Below the pieces are notes generated by a model. It saw only the letters and a list, made by a program, of their open reading frames with translations, did no database searches and was not told where the DNA came from. The translations under genes were made by a program, and so were the position numbers. From an uncultured bacterium (GTDB lineage Bacteria > Desulfobacterota > Binatia > UBA1149 > CAITLU01), in assembly GCA_903893315.1 (NCBI GenBank), contig CAITLU010000002.1, positions 62,001 to 126,000 on the forward strand: a DNA stretch of 64,000 bases, given 5' to 3'. Shown in pieces: positions 1 through 8,417 of this stretch. Numbering within the stretch: the stretch's first letter is position 1; every line of letters begins with the position of its first letter.

Positions 1-1860
1 CGCGAGCTGACCAAGAAACAGCTCCTGGAACTCTACATCAACTACATCTATCTGGGTTCGGGCAACTACGGCGTCGAGGCTGCGGCCGAAGACTACTTCG
101 GCAAGCACGCCGCCGAACTCGACGCAGGGCAGGCGGCAACGCTGGCCGGTCTGGTCCCCTCGCCGTCGCGATATTCTCCGCACCGTCATCCCGAGCAGGC
201 CATCGCGCGACGTTCCTACGTGCTCGGCCGCATGGTCGAGGAGGGCTACATCACGCTAGGGGACTCGCGGCGTTTTGCGCAGGCTCCGGTGGTGATTCCG
301 GTCGACCGGCCCGCGCGCACCAGTGTCGGGCTGGCCTATCTGACCGAAGTCAGGCGCGAGATTCGTCGTTTGTTCGGAACCGCGGCGCCGCTGGTTCACG
401 GGTTCCACGTCTACACGACCATCGACATGGGAGTGCAGGCGCGCGCCGAGACGGCGCTGCGCGAGGCTCTGCAGGCGGTCGATCAGCGGCGCGGCCGGCG
501 CGGCGTCGTCGCCCACCTCTCGGACCCCGAGGTCGGGGCTTTCCTCGAAAAAGCTGCGGGGCTCGACCGCGAGTCCGGCAGTGGCGCCGTGCGGCCGCCC
601 GAAGCCGAACGTTGTTTCGAGGCCGTGGTCGGCAAGACCAAAGGGCTCGAGACGCTGCACGCCGGGCCGTTCACGTTCGCACTGCGAGGTGATGATCGCA
701 GCGCCAGTGTTCGCGGCAGGGATGGTACCGGCCGTCACGTTCTTTCTTCGGATGCCCACGCCGGCGATCTGCTCAAGGTCTGTGCCGTCGACGAGCACAC
801 GGTTCGTCTGGATCCGAAACCGTGGGCTGAAGGCGGCGTGGTGGTGATCGACAATGAGACCGGACACGTGAGCGCTCTGGTCGGCGGCTACAAGGACGTG
901 CTCGAAGGTTTCGTGCGCGCCACGCAGGCGCGGCGCCAGCCCGGCAGTTCGTTCAAACCCTACGTCTACGGCACGGCGCTCAAGTCGGGGAAGAATCAAC
1001 TCGACATGGTCTACGATGGGCCGATCAGTCTGCCGGGCGGCAACGGCAAGATGTGGAGCCCAGGCAATTTCGACGACAAGTACTTCGGCAATCTGCCGAT
1101 GCGCAATGCGCTGGCCAAGAGCCTCAACACCGTGTCGGTGCGCCTGACCTACGAACTCGGTCCGCGTCGCGTGGCCGAGACGGCGCATGCGATGGGAGTG
1201 CGCTCGCCATTGCGCGCCGACATGTCGATCGCGCTCGGCTCCAGCGAAGTGACGCCGATGGATCAGGCCCTCGGTTATGCGGCCATCGCCCGCATGGGCG
1301 CTCCGACCGACCCGGTCTTCATCGAATCGATTCGCGATTCGTCGGGCAAACTCATCGGAGTGGCGGGCGGCAACGTGGTGGTCGGCGACCAGAACCTCGG
1401 CAAACTGCCGGGCGGTCCCCTGCCCAGGGCGTTGCCGGCCGGTGTGGCCTACGAACTCGCTGACATGATGCGCGAGGTGGTGCATTCGGGAACCGCGCGC
1501 AAGGCATACAAGGAAGGTTACGATCGGGCCGGCAAGACCGGCACCACCAACGAATACGTCGACGGCTGGTTCGTCGGCTTCGATCGCCGTCACACCACGG
1601 CGGTGTGGGTCGGCTCCGACGGTACGACCAGTCTCGGGGATCGCGAGACTGGCGGCGTCACTTCGCTGCCGGCCTGGATAAAGATCATGGACTCGCTCGA
1701 GGGCTCGGGCGGCGAGAGATTGCCGATTCCCGACCAGGCGGTGCTCGTCAATGTCGGCGGCAGCTGGTTCGGCTTCCCGCGCGGCAAGGTCCGGCCCGGA
1801 GATCTGCACGTGCAGCCCCAAGGCTCCGAGCCGCTCGCGCGCTTTCCTTCCGATTCGTGA
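1..1860 (+). CDS. Penicillin-binding protein 1A-type bifunctional murein synthase (5' end missing)
   Basis: Class A PBP that polymerises lipid II (GT51) and cross-links stem peptides (transpeptidase) in the periplasm. The frame is open from base 1, so the N-terminus lies outside the window. The first residues hold the end of the glycosyltransferase domain (ELYINYIYLGSGNYGVEAAA, then YFGK and AGLVPSPSRYSP). The transpeptidase motifs are present: SSFK with the catalytic Ser codon at 946-948, SLN at 1120-1128 and KTGT at 1534-1545. A PBP1A-like OB insert probably lies between the two domains. The C-terminus ends shortly after the transpeptidase fold. Family assignment is firm; 1A versus other class A subtype is inferred. 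Confidence 0.95.
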   Translation, partial: RELTKKQLLELYINYIYLGSGNYGVEAAAEDYFGKHAAELDAGQAATLAGLVPSPSRYSPHRHPEQAIARRSYVLGRMVEEGYITLGDSRRFAQAPVVIPVDRPARTSVGLAYLTEVRREIRRLFGTAAPLVHGFHVYTTIDMGVQARAETALREALQAVDQRRGRRGVVAHLSDPEVGAFLEKAAGLDRESGSGAVRPPEAERCFEAVVGKTKGLETLHAGPFTFALRGDDRSASVRGRDGTGRHVLSSDAHAGDLLKVCAVDEHTVRLDPKPWAEGGVVVIDNETGHVSALVGGYKDVLEGFVRATQARRQPGSSFKPYVYGTALKSGKNQLDMVYDGPISLPGGNGKMWSPGNFDDKYFGNLPMRNALAKSLNTVSVRLTYELGPRRVAETAHAMGVRSPLRADMSIALGSSEVTPMDQALGYAAIARMGAPTDPVFIESIRDSSGKLIGVAGGNVVVGDQNLGKLPGGPLPRALPAGVAYELADMMREVVHSGTARKAYKEGYDRAGKTGTTNEYVDGWFVGFDRRHTTAVWVGSDGTTSLGDRETGGVTSLPAWIKIMDSLEGSGGERLPIPDQAVLVNVGGSWFGFPRGKVRPGDLHVQPQGSEPLARFPSDS

Positions 1861-1918
1861 CAGTTCTCCGCAGGGGTTTCTCGACGCGGCCCCCTTCAAG
1901 CTCGAGCGCCGCCGGCGC

Positions 1919-2506
1919 CTAGTGCAAGTACCACACAAGCGTCCACAGGCCGGCGTGGATGGCGACGATTGACCACAGGACAGCCTGGAAGTCGCTCTGG
2001 CGGGTCTTGTGACGAAGCATCGCCAGAGCGATGACCGCGCCCGGCCAGCCGCCCAGTCCTTCGAGGACGTGGAGGCTGGTCTCGGTCAGGCGCCACTGCC
2101 CGAGCTCGGCGCGGCGCTTGTCGGCCATGAAGAAGCCGAAGGTGATGATGCTCATGACGGAGTACGCCACCATCGGCCACTGCAGGCTGATGACGCGGAA
2201 GACGAACAGGAAGTGGATCGCGAGACAGAACGCGCCCACCGCGTAGCCGAGCAGGATGGTGCGTGGAAGAGGCAGCGCCTTGAGGCGCAGGTTGGTCGCT
2301 TTGGCGCGCCGTTCGCTGCGGTCGGTGCCGAAGAATACCGTGTCGCCCTGCTGCGGGCGGCGCTGGCCGGCGCTGAACGCCGAGATGTGCGCGAAGAGGT
2401 CGCCGGTGCCGTCGTCGGGAGTTACGAAGCCGTAGCCCTTCTGATCGTTCCACTTGACCAGGCGGCCGCTGCGCGGTGCTCCGCTCTCTTGATTCGGTGC
2501 TTTCAT
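1919..2506 (-). CDS. Cold-shock domain / DUF1294 membrane protein
   Basis: 195 residues. Residues about 10-75 form a cold-shock (OB-fold) domain with the RNP1-like core KWNDQKGYGFVTPDDG and a downstream DLFAHISAF, predicting single-stranded nucleic-acid binding. Residues about 85-195 are a DUF1294-type module of about four hydrophobic helices containing FFMADKRRAELGQWRLTE. This CSD-DUF1294 fusion is a known architecture of unknown role; it suggests a nucleic-acid-binding domain tethered to the inner membrane. It is convergent with the PBP gene, with about 58 bases between the stops. Confidence 0.85.
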   Translation of the reverse strand: MKAPNQESGAPRSGRLVKWNDQKGYGFVTPDDGTGDLFAHISAFSAGQRRPQQGDTVFFGTDRSERRAKATNLRLKALPLPRTILLGYAVGAFCLAIHFLFVFRVISLQWPMVAYSVMSIITFGFFMADKRRAELGQWRLTETSLHVLEGLGGWPGAVIALAMLRHKTRQSDFQAVLWSIVAIHAGLWTLVWYLH

Positions 2507-2524
2507 CGGACGGGACGCGAGTGT

Positions 2525-3508
2525 TTAGCGCGCGCGGCCTGTGCCCCCAAATGCTCGACCGGAGCCCCGTCGCTCGCGCCGAGCTCGGGCTTCGTCGCCG
2601 TCTGTAAGGTCTTTTGCGATCGCCGCGCCCTGGGCCTTGACGCGTTCCAGGAAGGCCGCCATCGGCAGACTTACGCGATAGCTGGCGCGCAGGGCCAGCT
2701 TGACCGGCGAGGCCGGTACCTGAGCTCTGACTGTTTCGACCCGATCCGAGCCTGCTTCGAGCACTGGCAGAACCGGGGCCAGACCTATCCCTACGCCGGC
2801 GGCGGCGTAGGCCAGCAGCAATGAGACGTTCGGTACATCTATCGTCGAAGCGGGCGATATTCCTTGTCTTTCCAGGTATGCGTCGAGAATCGAGCGGCCC
2901 AGGCTTCCGGCGGCCAGGCGCAGCAGCGGCTCGTGGGCGAGCCGCTCGTGAAGCGAAGAAGGCTGGGCACGTCTGGGCATCACCCACGCGAAGGGTTGCT
3001 TGAACAACAGGTGCTCGTCGAGGCCCGGGCGGGCGGCCTCGCCGCTGACGATGGCCGCATCCACCTCGCCCATTTCCAGCAGTCGCACCGAATCGGCTGA
3101 ATGCGCGGTGGTGATCGCGAAACGCAGCGGGGCGCCGCTCTCGTAGATGCCGCGCAGGACCGGCGCGAGCAGTTCCTTGCCGAGGTAGTCGCTGACGGCC
3201 AGCCGCAGCGGCGTCAGCGGCGACTCCGACATTGAACCGAGCAGCCCGAACACCGACTCGGCTTCGTCGAAAAGGCGCGTGGCGGGCCCGAGGAAAGCCT
3301 CCCCCACGGCGCTCAGGTGGATGCTGCGTCCGACTTTCTCGAAAAGCCGCACGCCGAAGTGCTGCTCGATGCGGCGCAGCTGCTGGCTCACGGCCGACGG
3401 GGTCTTGTGCAGGACCTGGGCCGCGCGGGCCACCGAGCCGAGCCGCGCCACCGTCAGGCTGTCGAAGAGGGCGGGGAGCAGCGCGACGTTGGACGCGGCG
3501 TCAACCAT
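2525..3508 (-). CDS. LysR-family transcriptional regulator
   Basis: 327 residues from the ATG at 3508. The N-terminal winged HTH is typical of LysR proteins (FDSLTVARLGSVARAAQVLH, then KTPSAVSQQLRRIEQHFG). The C-terminal two thirds is the periplasmic-binding-like effector domain. The end is Arg-rich. An upstream in-frame ATG at 3544 would add 12 residues; I prefer 3508 because LysR HTHs begin within about 10 residues of the start. It is divergent from leuC with a 71-bp gap, the classic arrangement for a LysR protein acting on its neighbour, so a role in leucine or branched-chain metabolism is inferred, not shown. Confidence 0.88.
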   Translation of the reverse strand: MVDAASNVALLPALFDSLTVARLGSVARAAQVLHKTPSAVSQQLRRIEQHFGVRLFEKVGRSIHLSAVGEAFLGPATRLFDEAESVFGLLGSMSESPLTPLRLAVSDYLGKELLAPVLRGIYESGAPLRFAITTAHSADSVRLLEMGEVDAAIVSGEAARPGLDEHLLFKQPFAWVMPRRAQPSSLHERLAHEPLLRLAAGSLGRSILDAYLERQGISPASTIDVPNVSLLLAYAAAGVGIGLAPVLPVLEAGSDRVETVRAQVPASPVKLALRASYRVSLPMAAFLERVKAQGAAIAKDLTDGDEARARRERRGSGRAFGGTGRAR

Positions 3509-3523
3509 GTAGGAACGCTTAGC

Positions 3524-3537
3524 ATATTCCTGAAAAT
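3524..3537. promoter_or_regulatory. Candidate LysR operator dyad upstream of leuC
   Basis: ATATTC-CT-GAAAAT is an imperfect dyad (5 of 6 pairs) in the only AT-rich patch of the 71-bp gap between the LysR gene and leuC. It does not give an exact T-N11-A box. Support is position and symmetry only. Confidence 0.25.
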
Positions 3538-3579
3538 GTTTCATTAGACTAAGCCCTCGGCGGGCGCGATACTGGCCGC

Positions 3580-4989
3580 ATGGGAAAGAGCCTGTTCCAG
3601 AAAGTCTGGGAGCGGCACACGGTGCGGGCACTGCCCGGCGGGCCGGTGCAACTCTTCATTGGCGCACACCTGATCCACGAGGTCACCAGTCCCCAGGCCT
3701 TCGGGATGCTCAGGGATCTCGGGCTTCGTGTGCTGCGTCCCGACCGCACCTTCGCCACCGTTGACCACATCGTGCCGACTGATCGCCAGCCGCGTCCTTA
3801 CGAGGACGATCTGGCCGAAGGGATGATGGTGGCCCTGGAGAAAGCCTGCGATGAGTTCGGCATACGTTTCTTCAGTCCCGACAGCGGCAAGCAGGGCATC
3901 GTGCACGTCATCGGTCCCGAACTCGGCATCACGCAGCCGGGCATGACGATCGCGTGCGGAGATTCGCACACTTCTACTCACGGCGCGTTCGGCGCCATCG
4001 CGTTCGGCATCGGCACCACACAGGTGCGCGACGTGCTGGCCACGCAGACGTTGGCGTTGGCGCCGCTGAAGGTGAGGCGCATCGAGGTCAACGGCAAACT
4101 CGGTCACGGTGTCTACGCCAAGGACATAATCCTGCACATCATCCGTACCCTCGGCGTCAACGGCGGCACCGGCTACGCTTACGAGTTCGCCGGTTCCGCG
4201 ATCGAAGCGCTGTCGATGGAAGAGCGCATGACGGTATGCAACATGTCGATCGAGGGTGGCGCGCGTGTCGGCTACGTCAATCCCGACGAGAAGACCTTCG
4301 CCTTCCTGAAGGGCCGCGAGTTCGCGCCCGACGAGCAGGCCTGGCAACGCGCGCTGGCCTATTGGAAGGACATCGCTTCCGATGCCGACGCGAGTTACGA
4401 CGATGTCGTGGAAATCGCGGCGGCCGACATCGCGCCTACTGTTACCTGGGGCGTGAATCCCGGCCAGGCCGTCGCGGTGACCGAGACGATACCGCGAGTC
4501 GGCGACGGCAAGGACGCGGCCGAAAGCGCGAGCATCCGCGAGGCTCTCGAGTACATGCAGCTTGAAGGCGGCGCGCCGATCAAGGGGACGAAGGTCGACG
4601 TCTGTTTCGTCGGCAGTTGCACCAACGGCCGTCTTTCAGATTTCCGCGAGGTTGCGCGACTCATCAAGGGCAGACACGTGGCGTCGGGCGTGCGGGCATT
4701 GGCGGTTCCGGGCTCACAGGACGTGGCGCGAGCGGCTATCGCCGAGGGCCTCGACAGGATCTTCACCGAGGCAGGCTGGGAGTGGCGCGAGGCCGGGTGC
4801 TCCATGTGCCTGGCGATGAATCCCGACAAACTGGTCGGAGCCCAGTTGTGTGCGTCGTCTTCCAACCGCAACTTCAAAGGACGACAGGGAAGCACCACCG
4901 GACGCACCGTGCTGATGAGTCCCGTCATGGTGGCGGCCGCAGCCATCGAAGGCCGCATCGCCGACGCACGCGAAACGTTCGCGCTCTGA
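3580..4989 (+). CDS. leuC: 3-isopropylmalate dehydratase large subunit
   Basis: 469 residues, usual length. With LeuD it isomerises 2-isopropylmalate to 3-isopropylmalate in leucine biosynthesis. The aconitase-type 4Fe-4S ligands are C347 (GSCTN), C407 and C410 (CSMC), the same numbering as in enteric LeuC. DHIVPTD and [12 protein letters not shown] are the family active-site stretches. The ATG at 3580 starts [13 protein letters not shown], the standard LeuC N-terminus; no strong Shine-Dalgarno is visible. leuD follows 11 bases later, and leuA and leuB are not in this window. Confidence 0.97.
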   Translation: MGKSLFQKVWERHTVRALPGGPVQLFIGAHLIHEVTSPQAFGMLRDLGLRVLRPDRTFATVDHIVPTDRQPRPYEDDLAEGMMVALEKACDEFGIRFFSPDSGKQGIVHVIGPELGITQPGMTIACGDSHTSTHGAFGAIAFGIGTTQVRDVLATQTLALAPLKVRRIEVNGKLGHGVYAKDIILHIIRTLGVNGGTGYAYEFAGSAIEALSMEERMTVCNMSIEGGARVGYVNPDEKTFAFLKGREFAPDEQAWQRALAYWKDIASDADASYDDVVEIAAADIAPTVTWGVNPGQAVAVTETIPRVGDGKDAAESASIREALEYMQLEGGAPIKGTKVDVCFVGSCTNGRLSDFREVARLIKGRHVASGVRALAVPGSQDVARAAIAEGLDRIFTEAGWEWREAGCSMCLAMNPDKLVGAQLCASSSNRNFKGRQGSTTGRTVLMSPVMVAAAAIEGRIADARETFAL

Positions 4990-5000
4990 GGAGAGGTTCG

Positions 5001-5606
5001 ATGGCACTGGCAGCAATCAAGAATGTCACCGGCTGCGGCGTCTACGTCGCAGGTGACGACATCGACACCGACCGCATCATCCCCGCTCGTTTCATGAAGT
5101 GCGTCACCTTTGACGGACTCGGGCAGTACGCTTTCTACGACGTGCGCTTCAACGAAGACGGCAGCGCGCGTCCGCACGTTCTCAACGACGCGCGTTTCGC
5201 CGGTGCGAACATCCTGGTTGCCAATCGCAACTTCGGCTGCGGCTCTTCGCGCGAGCACGCACCTCAGGCGCTGGCCAAGGCGGGTTTCAAGGCGATCGTC
5301 GCCGAGGGCTACGCGGAGATCTTTTTCGGCAACTCGACGACGCTCGGATTGCCGTGCGTCACGCTCTCGGCGGATGACCTGCGCCGTTTGTCCGCGCGTA
5401 TCGAAGAGGCGCCGCAGACCCTGATCACCGTCGATCTCGAAGCCGGCACCGTGACGGCCGGCGCCGACCTGGTGCTGCCGCTCTCGATGAAGCCCGCGGC
5501 GCGCGATGCGCTGGTGGCGGGAAGCTGGGATCCCATCGCCCAACTGCTCGAAGGCAAGGACGCGATCGAGCAGACTGCGCTGCGGTTGCCGTATCTCGGC
5601 TTCTAG
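5001..5606 (+). CDS. leuD: 3-isopropylmalate dehydratase small subunit
   Basis: 201 residues, normal length. It is the swivelling domain partner of LeuC. Signature stretches are GDDIDTDRIIPARFMK near the N-terminus and NFGCGSSREHAPQAL, the conserved substrate-recognition loop. The ATG at 5001 is preceded by GAGGAGAGG overlapping the leuC stop region, so translation is probably coupled to leuC. The same frame stays open upstream through leuC, but that extension has no LeuD similarity and is rejected. Confidence 0.97.
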   Translation: MALAAIKNVTGCGVYVAGDDIDTDRIIPARFMKCVTFDGLGQYAFYDVRFNEDGSARPHVLNDARFAGANILVANRNFGCGSSREHAPQALAKAGFKAIVAEGYAEIFFGNSTTLGLPCVTLSADDLRRLSARIEEAPQTLITVDLEAGTVTAGADLVLPLSMKPAARDALVAGSWDPIAQLLEGKDAIEQTALRLPYLGF

Positions 5607-5624
5607 CGCGCGGTCAGCAGCGGC

Positions 5625-6665
5625 TCACTGGCAGAAGCCGGCCACGCAGCTGTAGCCGGCGTGACAGTCGGCGGGGCTGGAGCAGCTCATCTTGCATGCG
5701 CTCGGTCCGCATACGTAAGGACTGCAAGGCTGCGGTCCCGGCACGACGCAGGTCCCGGCACCGTCGCAGAGGCTGTCCGACATCGAGACTCCGCTCGAGC
5801 AGGACCCGGCGCCGCACACGGTGCCGGCCGCGTAGAGAGAGCAGGAGCCGGCTCCGCTGCAGGTGCCGCTGGTTCCGCAGAATTGCACAGAGCTCGTCGA
5901 ACATTCGCTGTCGGGATCGGATCCCGCGCTGATGTTGCCGCAGGTGCCGTCGGTCCCCGATCCCCTCTTGGCGGCGCTGCACGCCCGGCAACTTCCTGAG
6001 CACGAAGTATCGCAGCAACTCCCGTCGACACAGAAGGCGGATTGGCACTCGCCGTCTGACGAACACGCACTGCCGTTGGGCAGATATGTGGTGCAGACGC
6101 CGCCGGAGCAGTTGTTGCCGGGAGCGCAGTCGGAGCCGCCCAGGCACTGCTGCCCGGTGTTGCACGGCGGGCAGTTGCCGCCGCAATCGATGTCGGTCTC
6201 CGTGCCGTTCCGGATTGCATCGACGCAGGAGGCCGCGGGCAATGTCGTGGTGGTGGTGGTCGGCACATCGACCGGGGCGCACAGCAGGCCGGTGGTCTTC
6301 AGCCGCACCGCGTGTACGCCGAATTGATCCGTTACGTTGGCTGCTGCCTGGGCCCTCGGGCACCTGGTCCGGTAGCAAAGGTAGGAATGCGCGGGATCGC
6401 CTGCCGGGCTGCCCGGAGGCGTCGGCGTCACGTTGCTCTTGACCACGTCGACGCACAGCATCTTGGCCGGGACCGTGATCGAGCAGCCGGATGCCACCGG
6501 GAATCTCGGGTCGGTCGGTGCCAGGTCGGCATGGTACAGGGCTCTCGTCGCCGCATCGGCGATATTGAAGCACTGCATGTGGTCGGCCGGGGGCTGAGCC
6601 GAGGCGACCTGGGCCGAGAGCAGCAATCCGAGCGTGATGGCGATTGGGCGCAGCATGATCGACAT
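5625..6665 (-). CDS. Secreted cysteine-rich protein with TTTTTTLP linker
   Basis: 346 residues from the ATG at 6665, with GGGAG 8 bases upstream. A signal peptide (MLRPIAITLGLLLSAQVASA) is followed by an N-terminal domain of about 130 residues with paired cysteines (DHMQCFNI, LCVDVVKS, SYLCYRTRCP, DQFG, LLCAPVDVP). Then comes a PTTTTTTLP linker and about 190 residues very rich in Cys, Gly and Ser with repeated CxxGxC-like units (for example CLGGSDCAPGNNC, CVDGSCCDTSC). The N-terminal domain and linker recur in the protein at 45768-46481, so the two are paralogues. Function unknown; a disulfide-rich surface or secreted protein is inferred. Convergent with leuD. Confidence 0.85.
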   Translation of the reverse strand: MSIMLRPIAITLGLLLSAQVASAQPPADHMQCFNIADAATRALYHADLAPTDPRFPVASGCSITVPAKMLCVDVVKSNVTPTPPGSPAGDPAHSYLCYRTRCPRAQAAANVTDQFGVHAVRLKTTGLLCAPVDVPTTTTTTLPAASCVDAIRNGTETDIDCGGNCPPCNTGQQCLGGSDCAPGNNCSGGVCTTYLPNGSACSSDGECQSAFCVDGSCCDTSCSGSCRACSAAKRGSGTDGTCGNISAGSDPDSECSTSSVQFCGTSGTCSGAGSCSLYAAGTVCGAGSCSSGVSMSDSLCDGAGTCVVPGPQPCSPYVCGPSACKMSCSSPADCHAGYSCVAGFCQ

Positions 6666-7101
6666 ATGAGAACTCCCGGCGACCGCACCGAGATGGCCGA
6701 TCACGCTGGAGTCTCCGCGCGGCGAGTCGCCACTGCAAGGTGACACGTTGAGCCGACACGAATCTCCCGCACCTTGTCGCGGTGACCTCTTGACGTCGTG
6801 TCTCGCACGTTAGATCGCAGGCGGAGCAAGTGCGCGCCGAAGCGGAACTTCTTCCCGAGTTTGACATGAGGCGCGAAAACACGGCTACACGAACGTCCTT
6901 GTCGAACAGAGTCGCTCGAGCCAAAGACGGCAGTCATGCCGAGCCCCGGCGCCGCGGACTGCCATGCGGCCGGATCGCTTGGCGGGCACTGGGAACATCA
7001 CGGCCGGATGATCTGTGCGTACAGGCCCTGTCGGGCCTGGGACGACACGTCCGCCGTGCTATCTTTCCGAGTCGACAGAGATAAGGAGTCCGGAGTTTCA
7101 G
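6666..7101. other. Intergenic region between the secreted protein and the NRMT gene
   Basis: 436 bases of divergent spacer with no convincing gene. It holds a TTGACA hexamer at 6861-6866 without a good -10 partner, and a perfect 7-bp hairpin at 7022-7039. The NRMT frame is open from an ATG at 7015, but that extension looks non-coding. Confidence 0.6.
7022..7039 (+). promoter_or_regulatory. Short perfect hairpin in the putative NRMT leader
   Basis: CAGGCCC-TGTC-GGGCCTG gives a 7-bp GC-rich stem with a 4-nt loop, 62 bases before the chosen GTG start. It could be part of a leader RNA; it does not resemble a known magnesium riboswitch that I can identify. Confidence 0.25.
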
Positions 7102-8364
7102 GTGAAGAAGAGGCTTCCCAGCAAGAAGGGGTTACTCCTCTTCCTGGCCATATTGGGGCCGGGCATCATCACCGCCTCCGTGGACAACGATGCTGGCGGC
7201 ATCACCACCTATTCGATCGCCGGCGCCCATTTTGGTTACGCGTTGTTGTGGACCCTGATCCCGATAACAGTCGCGTTGATCGTCGTACAGGAAATGGTCG
7301 CGCGCATGGGCGTGGTCACTGGCAAGACCCTGTCCGACCTGATCCGCGAAAAATTCGGCGTCAAGCCGACGTTTCTGCTGCTCGTGGCGCTCGTCGTCGC
7401 GAACTTCGGCAACGTCGTGGCCGAGTTCGCCGGCTGGGCTTCGGCGTGGCAGATCGTCGGTGTTCCGGCGGTACTCTCGGTGCCGGTGGGGGCGATAATC
7501 GTCTGGTTCCTGATCGTGAAGGGGTCTTACCGTCTGGTCGAAAAGGTATTCCTGGTCGCCTGCCTGATCTTCATCACCTATCCGGTCGCCGCCGTGATGG
7601 CCAAGCCCGACTGGGCAGATGTCGGCGTGAAACTGATCCATCCAGTCGCGAGGTTCGACGGTACCTACCTGGTGGTGCTGATCGGCATGGTCGGCACCAC
7701 GATCGCGCCCTGGATGCAGTTCTATCTGCAATCGGCGGTGGTCGAGAAGCGCGTGCAGATTCAGAACTACCCGCTGACGCGGATGGATGTCATCTTCGGC
7801 TGCCTGGTTACAGATGCGGTCGCGCTCGCGATCATCGTGGCGTGCGGGGCCACGCTTTATCCGCAAGGGATAAGGGTGGAGACGGCCGGCGATGCTGCGC
7901 GTGCGCTGGCGCCCCTTGCCGGTAGCTGGGCATCGACTCTTTTCGCCATCGGTCTCGCCAACGCTTCGCTCTTCGCGGCGTCGATCCTGCCGCTGGCCAC
8001 TGCCTATTCCGTGTGTGAGGGGATGGGGTGGGAGTCGGGGATCGACAAGGATTTCACGACTGCTCCGCAGTTTTTCTGGCTCTACACCGGGCTGATCGTG
8101 CTCGGTGCGCTGTGCGTGGTGTCGCCGAGAGCTCCGCTGGTCGCGATCATGTACGCGTCACAGGTGGTGAACGGGATGCTGCTCCCGTTCGTCCTGATCT
8201 TCATGCTCAAGCTCGTCAACGATCGCGAACTGATGGGCGACTACGTGAACTCCATAGCCTTCAACGCCGTCGCGTGGACGACCACCTGGATCATGATCGC
8301 ACTCACCGTGCTGCTGCTCCTGGTCTCGGTGTTCCCCGGGCTTCCGGGGCTTGTCGGTCTGTAA
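7102..8364 (+). CDS. NRAMP-related magnesium-type transporter (NRMT)
   Basis: About 420 residues and 10-11 transmembrane helices; SLC11/NRAMP fold, inner membrane. The TM1 motif GPGIITASVDNDAGG aligns with the GPGx8DPGN of canonical NRAMPs, giving D30-A31-G32-G33 in place of DPGN. TM6 has GTTIAPWMQFYLQS (residues 198-211), so the metal-selective Met-Pro-His of NRAMPs becomes Ala202-Pro-Trp. Loss of that Met is typical of NRMTs, which carry Mg2+ and Mn2+ rather than Fe2+. The GTG at 7102 has GGAG 6 bases upstream; an in-frame ATG at 7015 is a less likely start. It is convergent with an MgtE-like sensor gene, which supports a magnesium role. Confidence 0.88.
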   Translation: MKKRLPSKKGLLLFLAILGPGIITASVDNDAGGITTYSIAGAHFGYALLWTLIPITVALIVVQEMVARMGVVTGKTLSDLIREKFGVKPTFLLLVALVVANFGNVVAEFAGWASAWQIVGVPAVLSVPVGAIIVWFLIVKGSYRLVEKVFLVACLIFITYPVAAVMAKPDWADVGVKLIHPVARFDGTYLVVLIGMVGTTIAPWMQFYLQSAVVEKRVQIQNYPLTRMDVIFGCLVTDAVALAIIVACGATLYPQGIRVETAGDAARALAPLAGSWASTLFAIGLANASLFAASILPLATAYSVCEGMGWESGIDKDFTTAPQFFWLYTGLIVLGALCVVSPRAPLVAIMYASQVVNGMLLPFVLIFMLKLVNDRELMGDYVNSIAFNAVAWTTTWIMIALTVLLLLVSVFPGLPGLVGL

Positions 8365-8373
8365 TCCGAGGGC

Positions 8374-8390
8374 GGCCGATATCATCGGCC
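8374..8390. terminator. Weak bidirectional hairpin between convergent genes
   Basis: GGCCGAT-ATC-ATCGGCC is a perfect 7-bp stem just after the NRMT stop and before the convergent MgtE-like gene's stop. There is no T-tract, so intrinsic termination is uncertain. Confidence 0.3.
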
Positions 8391-8417
8391 CACTTCGAGT
8401 GACGCCGCTGCTTCGCG

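Noticed and set aside
2525-3631. Longer LysR start at 3631
   Set aside because: It would read through the whole intergenic gap and into leuC, and gives a non-LysR N-terminus.
6861-6889. TTGACA as an NRMT promoter
   Set aside because: The -35 is perfect but no acceptable -10 lies 16-18 bases downstream.
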